A stretch of 54,053 nt of DNA from Prevotella sp. (GTDB lineage: Bacteria; Bacteroidota; Bacteroidia; Bacteroidales; Bacteroidaceae): the NCBI GenBank assembly GCA_017417465.1, contig JAFPZD010000157.1, positions 1 to 54,053 on the forward strand, read 5' to 3'. The notes below the pieces were generated by a model. It saw only the letters and a program-made list of their open reading frames with translations. It had not been told where the DNA came from and ran no database searches. Shown here piece by piece: positions 30,770-40,391 of the stretch. The stretch's first letter is position 1. Each line of letters opens with the position of its first letter. Made by a program: the position numbers and the translations under genes.

Positions 30770-33121
30770 CTACAACGGGTCGACATCAAAATAGATTTGC
30801 AGGGAGGCGTAGCGTTTGTCCTGCAGCATCTGCTGCTGGGCGAGATGCAGGTAGTGACGCACCTTCTTCAGGTCGATGCCGCCCTCGAGCTTCAGCACCA
30901 GTTTGCGGATGCTGAGCGTTTTCACACGTGCCACAGCAGGCTTGTCGGGGCCCAGCACGCGGGCACCGAACCACTGGCGCAGGCGGCTACCCATCTCCAG
31001 GCCTGCGGTGTCGACCAGTGCATCGCTCTTGTGTTTCAGAAAGACGTAGATAAGACGGGAATAGGGAGGATAGCGAAAAGCCTGACGCTCGGCGATGAGG
31101 TCACGATAGAACGCCACGTAGTCGCCACGCACCACCTGCTGGATGAGGTGCAGGTCGGGCTGGTGTGTCTGCAGGATAACCAGTCCCCGCTTGCCCTTGC
31201 GACCTGCCCGGCCACTGACCTGGGCCATCATCGTGAAGGCGTGCTCATAGGCACGGAAGTCGGGCACATTAAGCATGGCATCGGCATTGAGGATGCCAAC
31301 GACCGATACACGGTCGAAGTCGAGGCCCTTTGAAATCATCTGCGTGCCGATGAGCAGGTTGGTGCGGCCGGCAGCGAAGTCGGTGATGATGCGCTCGTAG
31401 GCATTGCGGGTGCGGGTGGTGTCGAGGTCCATACGAGCGATGCGCGCCTCGGGCAGGATGTCGCGAATCTGGTCTTCAATCTTTTCCGTGCCGTAGCCAC
31501 GTCCATGCAACTCATGACTACCACAGGCCGGACACTCCGTAGGCACGCGGTAAGTGTTGCCGCAGTAGTGGCATGTCAGCTGGCCAAGCGAGCGGTGGAG
31601 GGTCAGTGAGACGTCGCAATGCTCACAACGAGGCACCCACCCACACTGCTTGCATTCCACCATTGGTGCCCAGCCGCGACGGTTCTGGAAAAGGATGGCC
31701 TGCTCGCCACGCTCCAGAGCCTCGCGTACCTTATTTAATAATAGTGGTGAGAAGGGGCCGTTCATCATCTTACGATGCTGTAAGTCCTTCGTGTCGACAA
31801 CCTGCACCTCAGGCAGCTCGATGCCCTGATAGCGCTCCGTCAGCTCCACCAGTCCGTACTTACCCGTACGAGCATGATGGTAGGTCTCGAGCGACGGTGT
31901 GGCTGTGCCTAAGAGAACAGAGGGCGCCCCCATCATGATGGCCACGCTGCGAGCATGATAGCGGGGTGCAGGGTCCTGCTGCTTGTAGCTGGTCTCATGT
32001 TCCTCGTCGACGATGACGAGGCCGAGACGCTGAAAGGGCAGGAACACGGCAGAGCGCGCACCAAGAATGATGTCATAAGGCACTGGCGAGAGCTGCTTCT
32101 GCCAAATCTCCACACGCTCGGCATCGCTGTACTTCGAGTGATAGATACCAAGGCGGTTGCCAAAGACACGGCGCAGACGATCCATCATCTGTACCGTAAG
32201 GGCAATCTCTGGCATGAGGAAGAGCACCTGGCGGTGCTGATCCAGTTCGTGCTGGATGAGGTGAATGTAAATCTCAGTCTTGCCACTGGAGGTGACGCCA
32301 TGGAGAAGTGTCACCCGCTTTTGGAGGAACGAGAAGCGTATCTGGTTGAAAGCCTCCTGCTGGGCAGGGCTCAGCTGTTTGATGTTCTCGGGGTGTGGGT
32401 CGCCGCCATGGTTCAGGCGGCCCACCTCCACCTCGTAGGTCTCTAGGAAGCCGCGCTTCTGCAAGGCCTTGATGGTCTCAAGCATCGCACCACTGGCGTT
32501 CATCAGCTCCTCCCGAGTAACCTCACTCCTCACTCCTACCTCCTCACTCCTCACTCCTAACTCCTCACTCCTCACTCCTAACTCCTCACTCCTAACTCCT
32601 AACTCCTCACTCCTAACTCCTCACTCCTCACTCCTAACTCCTAACTCCTCCCATCCCGACAGCTGCAAGTAGGCGATGAAAGCAGCCTGCTGCTTGGGAG
32701 CGCGTCCCAGCATGTCGAGGGCGCTGTGAAGTGCCTGTTCACTCTGGAACGGACGTGTCAGGCGAATAAAAGTCTCTGTGCGGGGCTTATAGCCCTCCTC
32801 AGCCTTCAAGCCGGCGGGCAGTGCGGCCTTGTAGACCTCGCCAATAGGCGACATGTAATAGTCGCTGACCCACTGCCACTGCCGCAACTGCGAGGGCAGC
32901 AGGATGGGGCTGTCGTCCAAAAGCTGTTCGATGGGCTTCACGGCATAGCCTTCAGGCTTCTGGTCGTGCAGACGGGCAACGATGCCCACATAGTGCTTCG
33001 AACGTCCGAAAGGCACCAGCACGCGCATGCCCACCTTCGTGGCGCCCTCCAGTATGGAAGGCACGGCATAGGTGAAATAGCCGTCGAGCGGCACGGGCAT
33101 TATCACGTCGGCGTAGGTCAT
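30770..33121 (-). pseudogene. priA: Primosomal helicase PriA, interrupted by a stop codon in a repeat
   Basis: Read as one frame this is a PriA of about 783 residues: an N-terminal 3'-DNA-binding domain (MTYADVIMPVPLDGYFTYAVP), Walker A (GVTSSGKTEIY), the DEEH box (VIVDEEHETSYKQ), the eight-cysteine zinc-binding segment (CKQCGWVPRCEHC and CHYCGNTYRVPTECPAC) and the helicase C-terminal motifs (LIGTQMISKGLDFDRV, QVSGRAGRKGKRG). A single in-frame TGA at 32,621-32,623 splits it into 33,121-32,621 (166 residues) and 32,575-30,770 (601 residues from a GTG). The stop is a TGAGGAG unit in an 18-unit heptanucleotide array. Both pieces are in the same frame and otherwise intact. It may be a genuine interruption, a switchable state or an assembly error in the repeat. 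Confidence 0.88.
32521..32646. repeat. CCTCACT/CCTAACT heptanucleotide array in priA
   Basis: Eighteen contiguous 7-bp units (CCTCACT or CCTAACT, one CCTACCT). On the minus strand three units code GVRSEEL. A CCTCACT unit in the wrong phase supplies TGA, as happens at 32,621. The tract lies in the linker between the DNA-binding and helicase domains. Confidence 0.95.
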
Positions 33122-33143
33122 CGGCAGGTTTTGGTTGAGGGTG

Positions 33144-33175
33144 CAAAATTACGAAAAAAAAGAGAAGCCGCCAAA
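33144..33175 (-). promoter_or_regulatory. Promoter of priA
   Basis: Minus strand: -33 TTTG (33,172-33,175), 20-nt spacer, -7 TAATTTTG (33,144-33,151), about 23 nt before the ATG. Divergent from the promoter at 33,204-33,235. Confidence 0.6.
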
Positions 33176-33203
33176 AAAAATCCGATGCTTTTTGGGCTAT
33201 TTA

Positions 33204-33235
33204 TTTGCAGGACTCAGGAAAAAGCATTAACTTTG
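33204..33235 (+). promoter_or_regulatory. Promoter of the BspA-like gene
   Basis: -33 TTTG at 33,204-33,207, 20-nt spacer and -7 TAACTTTG at 33,228-33,235; the start codon follows about 40 nt later. It may also serve the rhamnosidase gene, which begins 11 nt after this gene ends. Confidence 0.7.
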
Positions 33236-33275
33236 TAGCCGTAATCATACAAAAACCTATAAACAACAGATAGTT

Positions 33276-36200
33276 ATGAAGCACCTTATTCTTTTACGCG
33301 CACTATTGCTGACATTGCTCGTCAGCATGCTGCCCTCTGGCAAGGCCATTGCACAGGAGGCCTACGTCCACTTCGACGGGAATGAGACGCTGACGTTCTA
33401 TTACGACAACAATCGTAGCCAACGCTCCGGCAACACATACGACATGAATAGCGGTTACGACAACCCCAAATGGCGGAATGGTAACGTCACTCACGTGGTG
33501 TTCGACGCCTCGTTCCGCAATGCCCGTCCCACAACGACTGCTTATTGGTTTGAATCAATGGGTAATCTTACAACAATTACGGGCATGAAGGAAAACCTCA
33601 ACACAAGTGAGGTGACCACCATGAGGTCCATGTTCTATCAATGTTTCTCACTGACGAGTGCAGACGTCAGCAATTTCGACACACACAACGTGAAAGACAT
33701 GTCATCCATGTTCTTCCAATGTTACTTGTTGCTGAGTTTAGACGTCAGCGGCTTCGACACCCAAAACGTAACAAACATGTATGGTATGTTTCTCGGTTGC
33801 AAGAAACTGACATTCCTTGACTTGAGCAATTTCGACACCAGCAATGTTACGAACATTAGTTACATGTTTCAGGATTGCTTTCAATTGGAGACGATTTATG
33901 CCAGCGACAAATGGACCACGGCAAACGCGGGGACTGGCTATGGAGTCTTTGATAATTGCTACAGCCTCGTAGGCGGGGCGGGCACAACGTTCGACGGCCA
34001 TACTCTCTCTACTTATGCACACATCGACGGCGGTCCAGACGACCCTGGCTACCTGACGATGAAGTACCCCTCATACACTGTGTATAACAACGGTACGCTG
34101 ACCTTCTACTTTGACGACAAGCGCAGCCAGCGTACAGGTATGACGTACGACCTGAACAGCGGCAGTAACAGTCCTGGATGGATAACGGACGGTACGTATG
34201 ATAATGTCACCAGCGTGGTGTTCGATGCCTCGTTCCGCAATGCTCGTCCCATGACTACCAACCTTTGGTTTTATCACATGACGAGTCTCACGTCCATCAA
34301 GGGCATGAAGGACAATCTCAATACGTGCGAAGTGACAAACATGGCTCAAATGTTCCATAACGCCACTAAGCTGACGACCATCGACCTTAGTGGTTTTAAC
34401 ACGCGGAAAGTGGAAACCATGTACAACATGTTCGCCGGCTGCTCAGATTTGAAAAGCGCAGACCTGAGCAGTTTCAACACCGCAAACATGACGAACATGG
34501 GAGGTCTGTTTAACGGATGTGGTTCGTTGACAAGCGTCGACTTGCACACATTTTCTACCGGGAACGTGACGAACATGTGGGCCATGTTCTATAACTGCAT
34601 GAACTTAACCGAAATCGACTTAGGCAGCTTCGACACACGCAATGTCCAAAGGACAAATTCGATGTTTGAACAATGCAGTGAACTGACGGCGATCTACGTT
34701 GGTGACAAATGGAATACCGAAACGGTAAGGAACTCCACCAGCATGTTCACAGGTTGCGTGAAACTCGTTGGAGCAAAAGGCACGACATACGACGAAAGAC
34801 ACGTCGACGCATCGTATGCCCACATCGACGGTGGGCAGGCTAACCCTGGCTACCTGACGATGAAATTGCCCTATGCCGTGTACAACAACGGCACGCTGAC
34901 TTTCTACTACGACATCAACCGCAGCCAGCGTTCGGGCAAGACCTACGACCTGAACAGCGGCACCAACCATCCGGAGTGGTACGACGACGGTAATTACAAT
35001 TCGGTCACCCGTGTGGTGTTCGACCCCCTCTTCGTCGACGCTCGTCCGACGAGCACCTATATGTGGTTTGCCCAGATGGCGCAACTGACGACCATCACTG
35101 GCTTGTCACGACTTAACACCACGGCAGTGACCACCATGCAGTCGATGTTCTTTAATTGCAGCAGCTTGAAAAGCATCGACCTAAGCAACTTCGATACCAG
35201 CAATGTCACATACATGTATGGTTTCTTCAACGGATGCAAAGCGTTGACCTTCCTCGACCTGAGCACGTTCGACACCAAAAACGTGACCAACATGAGGCAG
35301 ATGTTCAGTCAATGTTCGGCACTGAAAGCAATCTTCGTCGGGAGAGGGTGGAACACTGATGCGGTAGAGAATTCGAATTTAATGTTCTATCAATGCTACA
35401 ATCTTGCCGGTGATCAGCGCACGACATTCACCGACGACCACACCAATGCTGACTACGGTCACATCGATGGCGGTGCGTCCAACCCTGGCTACTTGTCAAA
35501 GAAACCGTATGCTGTATTAGATGGCACCCGGCTGATATTCTACAACGACGGTCTACCAAACACACATCGAGGCACAGCCTACGCCTTGAGCGTCACCATA
35601 TCGACGCCGCAGTGGTACAAGGAGAAGGCCACCAACAGAGTCTATACGGTAGAGTTCGACCCGTCGTTTGCCAATGCGCACCTACCCAACGCTTATGCGT
35701 GGTTCTACGGTATGGAGCATCTGTATAAAATCGAAGATATCCAATACCTTAAAACCGACAACATGACGGCCATGGACTATATGTTCTCTGGTTGTAGCAA
35801 TCTGAGCGACATCGACTTGAACCATTTCAATACGGAGAATACAGAAAGCATGTATGCTATGTTCTACAACTGCAGCACGCTGACGAGCCTCGACCTGAGT
35901 AGCTTCGACACACAAAAGGTGTTGAATATGGAGCATCTGTTCCGGAACTGTACGGCACTGACGACCATCTTGGTCGATAAGGGATGGAACACGGAGAACG
36001 TGACAGCGTCGCAGGCCATGTTCACTAATTGCACCAACCTCGTCGGCGGGGCAGGTACAACATTCGATGCCACCCACACCGACAAGGCCTACGCCCACGT
36101 TGACGGAGGCACAAACAATCCCGGCTACCTGACGCTGAAAGTGCCCTATGCCGTGTACGACAACGGCACGCTGACCTTCTACCACGACGGACTGCAAAAC

Positions 36201-37121
36201 GCTAAACAGGGAACAGTCTACACACTGGGCAGTGGCTATTCAACGCCCGGCTGGGTTACCGACCTTAACAATAAGAACATCACCAAGGTGGTGTTCGACA
36301 ACACGTTTGCCGATGCGCGACCGACATCTACCTACAAGTGGTTCTCGAACTGTACTAATCTGAAGACGATTAAGGACATGAAGAAGAACCTCAACACGAG
36401 CGACGTGGAAATCATGGAGCAAATGTTCGCCTGGTGCGGACTTGAAAGCCTTGACCTGAGCGGCTTCAACACCCAAAAGGTGCAGAACATGTACTACATG
36501 TTCAACGGCAGCAAGACGCTGAAGAGCATCGACATGAGCAACTTCGATACCCGGAACGTGGCGAACATGTCCAATATGTTCAACGGCTGCAGTGGCCTTA
36601 CGAGCCTCGACCTGAGCAGCTTCGACACCCAGAACGTGGCAAACATGAGTTATATGTTCAACAGCTGCACTGGCCTTACGAGCCTCAACCTAAGCAGTTT
36701 CGACACCCAGAACGTGACGAACATGACCTTCATGTTCTCGAACAGCAGTGCCCTGACCACCATCATTGTCAGCGATAGCTGGAACACGGACCAGGTGGAA
36801 CGGTCGAATGGCATGTTCCGCCAGTGCACCAGCCTTGTTGGCGGGGCTGGCACCACCTACGATGCCGACCACGTCGACGTAGCCTATGCCCACATCGATG
36901 GCGGCACGGCCAATCCCGGCTACTTCACCTCAAACTCCGTAAAGGGCGACGTAAACTGTGACGGACAGGTGGGCATAGGCGACATTGTGGCTATCACAAA
37001 CGTTATGGCAGGCATCGAGACCAATCCTGACATCATCAGCCGCGCCAACGTGAACGGCGATACCGAGGTAGGCATTGGCGACATCGTCACCATCACAAAC
37101 ATTATGGCAGGAATAGAATAA
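33276..37121 (+). CDS. BspA-like surface protein with five DUF285 modules and a dockerin-like tail
   Basis: 1281 residues with a signal peptide (MKHLILLRALLLTLLVSMLPSGKAIAQ). Five modules of roughly 210-265 residues each begin with a (V/Y)xxNGTLTFYYD-type strand. Each continues with leucine-rich DUF285 units (LDLSSFDTQNVTNM, MFxxCxxLTSLDLS) and ends in AHIDGGxxNPGYLT. Such repeats occur in BspA-like adhesins of Bacteroidales and Treponema that bind host matrix proteins. The last 60 residues hold two dockerin-type calcium loops (GDVNCDGQVGIGD and ANVNGDTEVGIGD), nearly identical to those ending the GH27 enzyme at 47,968-50,550. No type IX C-terminal signal is obvious. Surface location and adhesion are inferred. 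Confidence 0.9.
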   Translation: MKHLILLRALLLTLLVSMLPSGKAIAQEAYVHFDGNETLTFYYDNNRSQRSGNTYDMNSGYDNPKWRNGNVTHVVFDASFRNARPTTTAYWFESMGNLTTITGMKENLNTSEVTTMRSMFYQCFSLTSADVSNFDTHNVKDMSSMFFQCYLLLSLDVSGFDTQNVTNMYGMFLGCKKLTFLDLSNFDTSNVTNISYMFQDCFQLETIYASDKWTTANAGTGYGVFDNCYSLVGGAGTTFDGHTLSTYAHIDGGPDDPGYLTMKYPSYTVYNNGTLTFYFDDKRSQRTGMTYDLNSGSNSPGWITDGTYDNVTSVVFDASFRNARPMTTNLWFYHMTSLTSIKGMKDNLNTCEVTNMAQMFHNATKLTTIDLSGFNTRKVETMYNMFAGCSDLKSADLSSFNTANMTNMGGLFNGCGSLTSVDLHTFSTGNVTNMWAMFYNCMNLTEIDLGSFDTRNVQRTNSMFEQCSELTAIYVGDKWNTETVRNSTSMFTGCVKLVGAKGTTYDERHVDASYAHIDGGQANPGYLTMKLPYAVYNNGTLTFYYDINRSQRSGKTYDLNSGTNHPEWYDDGNYNSVTRVVFDPLFVDARPTSTYMWFAQMAQLTTITGLSRLNTTAVTTMQSMFFNCSSLKSIDLSNFDTSNVTYMYGFFNGCKALTFLDLSTFDTKNVTNMRQMFSQCSALKAIFVGRGWNTDAVENSNLMFYQCYNLAGDQRTTFTDDHTNADYGHIDGGASNPGYLSKKPYAVLDGTRLIFYNDGLPNTHRGTAYALSVTISTPQWYKEKATNRVYTVEFDPSFANAHLPNAYAWFYGMEHLYKIEDIQYLKTDNMTAMDYMFSGCSNLSDIDLNHFNTENTESMYAMFYNCSTLTSLDLSSFDTQKVLNMEHLFRNCTALTTILVDKGWNTENVTASQAMFTNCTNLVGGAGTTFDATHTDKAYAHVDGGTNNPGYLTLKVPYAVYDNGTLTFYHDGLQNAKQGTVYTLGSGYSTPGWVTDLNNKNITKVVFDNTFADARPTSTYKWFSNCTNLKTIKDMKKNLNTSDVEIMEQMFAWCGLESLDLSGFNTQKVQNMYYMFNGSKTLKSIDMSNFDTRNVANMSNMFNGCSGLTSLDLSSFDTQNVANMSYMFNSCTGLTSLNLSSFDTQNVTNMTFMFSNSSALTTIIVSDSWNTDQVERSNGMFRQCTSLVGGAGTTYDADHVDVAYAHIDGGTANPGYFTSNSVKGDVNCDGQVGIGDIVAITNVMAGIETNPDIISRANVNGDTEVGIGDIVTITNIMAGIE

Positions 37122-37132
37122 ACACAGAAAAT

Positions 37133-39721
37133 ATGAACAACAGACTTTTTGCAATGGCAGGGCTGGCAATGGCCCTGGCAATGATGGCGGGGTGCAGTCG
37201 TCCGACGAGCGCCTGGGTTGGTGAGCGCTGCAAGGCCCTCGACGCCGCGGCATGGGCCGATGCGCAGTGGATTTCAGTGGCCGATGCGCCTGTAGTCAGC
37301 GGGCAGGTTGACGACAACACGAACAACCGTGCCGCCGACGGCGCCAGCTGGTTTATGGCGAACGTGACGAACGAGGGCAAGGTGGTAGCGGCCAAGTGGA
37401 TGACCACAGCATTGGGCACCTACGACCTCTACGTTAACACCCACGTTGTGGGCCGCGAGGTACTGAAGCCAGGCTTCACCCACCCAGAGAAGACGAGGCT
37501 CGCCTACACCTACGACATCACCGACGCGCTGCACAAGGGGCAGGGTGAGACGAACGTGCTGGCTGCACAGGTGACGCCCGGCTGGTGGGCCGACAAGATT
37601 GTGACGCCCTGGGGCCACGAAGGCATGGTGGGCCACAAATGTGCCTTCCGCGCCGTGCTGGCGCTGACCTACGCCGACGGCACCACGCGTCACTACGGCA
37701 CCGACACCCTCAGTTGGCAGGCTGGCATCGCCGGTCCCATCACACATGCAGGCATCTTCGACGGCGAGGCCTACGATGCTCGTATCGCACCGGGCTACGA
37801 CACGCCCGAGAAGCTAACTACGCCTGAGACGAACGCCGAGTTCCAGGGCAGCGTCGTGCCATGCGACGGTGCTGAGGTGTACCTGCGCGACGACCTGGCC
37901 CTTAGTCCCGTGGATGCCTACGTGTGGAAAGATGTGGAAGGGGCCGATGACGAAGCATTCGGCGATGTGGTGAAGCTGCGCGAATATGCGCCGGGCGAGC
38001 CGATGACGGTGGCTGCCGGCGAGACGCTGGTAGTGGACTTCGGGCAGAACGCCTCCGCAGTGCCAGCCTTTGAGTTCCGGGCTGCCGAAGGCACCTGCCT
38101 GACCTGTCTGCCCGCAGAACTGCTGAACGACAGTGGTGGCAAGCGCAGCCGAGGCATGGACGGCCCTGGCGGCAGCGTTCACCGCGACAACCTGCGCAGT
38201 GGCGGCAATAGCATGCGCATCGACTACACCTTCGCCGACACTGGTGACGCCTACGCCACCTATCAGCCTACGCATACCTTCTTCGGCTACCGCTTCGTAG
38301 CCATCACTGCCACGGCCGACGTCAGCATCCGCTCCATCCGTTCGGTGCCCGTCACATCGATAGCCCAAGAACTGGAGACAGGCACCATTACCACAGGTAA
38401 CGACCTCGTCAACAAGCTCATCTCGAACACCCTTTGGGGCCAGCGCTCGAACTACCTGTCGGTACCCACCGACTGTCCGCAGCGTAACGAAAGACTGGGC
38501 TGGATGGCCGACACACAGGTGTTCACCGAGACGGGCACCTTCTTTGCCGACACACGGCGGTTCTTCCATAAATGGACACGCGACGTGCGCGACTCACAGA
38601 GCGAGACAGGTGCTTTTCCCGGCGTGGCTCCAAAAGCGCAGTATGGCAGCGAGATGATGCGCTTCGGATGGGCCGATGCGGGCATCATCGTACCTTGGAC
38701 CATCTGGAAACAATATGCCGACACCGCCATCGTCAACGAGAACTGGGAGGCCATGAACCGCTACTTAGCCCATGTCAACGAGACACGCTTCGACCAGGTG
38801 AACGTCGCTGCCGAGAACGGCAACTACCAGTGGGCCGACTGGCTGAGTTTCGAGCCTCTGGAGACCTGTACAAACAAATGCTTCGTTGACTGGAAGCCCG
38901 TGCCCGACGCCATCACCCTCTGGAGTTACCTGGGAGGTTGCTACTGGGCTATCGACGCTGCGATGATGGCCGACATGGCGCGTGCCACCGGGCGTGACGA
39001 TGCCTACTACAACGAGATGGCCGAACGGGCAAGGACCTATCTGAAAGAAAAGTTCATGAATGCCGACGGTACCTTCAAAACCGACATCATGAACACCATG
39101 CAGACGCCTGCCCTCTTCGCACTTAAAAACAACCTGGTGGAGGGCGAGGCACGCACACAGATGCTGGCACGCCTGCGTCAGAACTTTGCCGACCACGACG
39201 GCTGTCTGCAGACAGGATTCTTAGGCACCTCCATCCTTATGGAGACACTCACTGAGAACGGCATGCAGGACGTGGCCTACGACCTGCTCTTCCAGCGCCG
39301 CAACCCCAGCTGGCTCTACTCCGTTGACAATGGCGCCACCACCATCTGGGAACGCTGGAACAGTTATATGCTGGACCGCGGACTGGGACCGCAGGGCATG
39401 AACTCGTTCAATCACTATGCCTACGGCTGTGTGTGCCAGTGGCTGTGGGAGCGGGCAGCAGGCATTGCCACCGACACCTCGCAGCCTGGTTTCCGCCACA
39501 TCGTGATGCGCCCCGTGCCCGACAAGCGTCTGGGCCATCTGGAGGCACAGTTCCGCTCGCCAGCCGGCCTCATCAAGAGCAGCTGGCGCTACGACGGTGA
39601 TGAGTGGACGTGGCAGTTCACCATTCCTGAAAATGCCACTGCCACCGTCGTATTGCCAGGCGAGAGTGAGCCTAAGCAGTACGACAGTGGCAGCTATCAA
39701 GTGGTCAAGACCCTGCCTTAA
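37133..39721 (+). CDS. GH78 alpha-L-rhamnosidase lipoprotein
   Basis: 862 residues. The N-terminus is a lipoprotein signal (LAMALAMMAGC). An N-terminal carbohydrate-binding-like beta domain (about 50-220, TYDLYVNTHVVGREVLKPGF) and a Bac_rhamnosid-type domain precede the (alpha/alpha)6 catalytic domain (about 410-760). The latter has the family hallmark VPTDCPQRNERLGWMAD, where the acidic pair supplies catalysis, plus GWADAGIIVPWTIWKQY and NGATTIWERWNSYM. It removes terminal alpha-L-rhamnose from plant pectin, glycosides or bacterial polysaccharides. It starts 11 nt after the BspA-like gene and probably shares its mRNA. Its stop codon directly abuts, with no gap, the stop codon of the opposing gene. 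Confidence 0.92.
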   Translation: MNNRLFAMAGLAMALAMMAGCSRPTSAWVGERCKALDAAAWADAQWISVADAPVVSGQVDDNTNNRAADGASWFMANVTNEGKVVAAKWMTTALGTYDLYVNTHVVGREVLKPGFTHPEKTRLAYTYDITDALHKGQGETNVLAAQVTPGWWADKIVTPWGHEGMVGHKCAFRAVLALTYADGTTRHYGTDTLSWQAGIAGPITHAGIFDGEAYDARIAPGYDTPEKLTTPETNAEFQGSVVPCDGAEVYLRDDLALSPVDAYVWKDVEGADDEAFGDVVKLREYAPGEPMTVAAGETLVVDFGQNASAVPAFEFRAAEGTCLTCLPAELLNDSGGKRSRGMDGPGGSVHRDNLRSGGNSMRIDYTFADTGDAYATYQPTHTFFGYRFVAITATADVSIRSIRSVPVTSIAQELETGTITTGNDLVNKLISNTLWGQRSNYLSVPTDCPQRNERLGWMADTQVFTETGTFFADTRRFFHKWTRDVRDSQSETGAFPGVAPKAQYGSEMMRFGWADAGIIVPWTIWKQYADTAIVNENWEAMNRYLAHVNETRFDQVNVAAENGNYQWADWLSFEPLETCTNKCFVDWKPVPDAITLWSYLGGCYWAIDAAMMADMARATGRDDAYYNEMAERARTYLKEKFMNADGTFKTDIMNTMQTPALFALKNNLVEGEARTQMLARLRQNFADHDGCLQTGFLGTSILMETLTENGMQDVAYDLLFQRRNPSWLYSVDNGATTIWERWNSYMLDRGLGPQGMNSFNHYAYGCVCQWLWERAAGIATDTSQPGFRHIVMRPVPDKRLGHLEAQFRSPAGLIKSSWRYDGDEWTWQFTIPENATATVVLPGESEPKQYDSGSYQVVKTLP

Positions 39722-40363
39722 TCAGAAGTAGTAGGCAGCGGAGATGGTCCAAGCCTTTGCCTTGGCGTCGTCCTTATGGGTGGCCGTTTCGACGGCCTCC
39801 TTAAAGGTGGCGTCGGCAGTCTTGCCCATGGCGATGTTGTAGGTAAAGCCGAACTCCAGATTCTTCGACAGATAGACACCGGCACCGAGATTGACACTGA
39901 AATTGGACTTCTTCAGTTGGAACGTGTTCTCAGCTTCCTTGCGTGCATTCTCTGTGTCTTTGGTGATGGATTTCCATGTGAACTGGTCGTCGCCAATGTT
40001 GAAACCAAACTGCGGACCGGCGGCCACGTAAATGCCGGCGGCACTGCCGATACCAAGATTCAGACGGGCGTTCAGAGGCACAAGGATGCTCTTCTGTTTG
40101 ATGGTCTCATCGTTGACTTTAGCGTCTCGCTGGTCGTAGAGCGCAGCGATGTCGAAGCCGAGGCCGCCAACGGGCAACGCCACCTTGAGGACAGGACCGG
40201 CAAAGAAGCCGAAGCGGTTGTCGGAATCGAAAACGCTCTCGTCGAACTTCATTTCATTGTTGTTAAGACCGGCCTTTACACCGAAACTGACGCTCTGAGC
40301 CACTGCGGGCACTGCCAGCATGAGAGCGGCAAAGAGCAGGAGTGAACTGATCATCTTTTTCAT
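39722..40363 (-). CDS. Outer-membrane beta-barrel protein (PorT/OMP_b-brl type)
   Basis: 213 residues from the ATG at 40,363 (MKKMISSLLLFAALMLAVPAVAQ signal peptide). The mature part alternates as in a small 8-10-strand barrel (VSFGVKAGLNNNEM, NRFGFFAGPVLKVALP, GIYVAAGPQFGFNIG) and ends in a terminal aromatic (WTISAAYYF), the usual barrel C-terminus. Related Bacteroidetes proteins include PorT-like barrels. It follows gldN by 28 nt on the same strand, so it may be the last gene of the type IX secretion cluster. No specific role can be read from the sequence. Confidence 0.8.
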   Translation of the reverse strand: MKKMISSLLLFAALMLAVPAVAQSVSFGVKAGLNNNEMKFDESVFDSDNRFGFFAGPVLKVALPVGGLGFDIAALYDQRDAKVNDETIKQKSILVPLNARLNLGIGSAAGIYVAAGPQFGFNIGDDQFTWKSITKDTENARKEAENTFQLKKSNFSVNLGAGVYLSKNLEFGFTYNIAMGKTADATFKEAVETATHKDDAKAKAWTISAAYYF

Positions 40364-40391
40364 AATACTTACGTTTTTGTGGTTATTGGAT

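Noticed and set aside
30770-33121. Two separate genes, a small DNA-binding protein and a helicase
   Set aside because: Both pieces are in the same frame and together make a normal PriA; the break is one stop codon inside a repeat.
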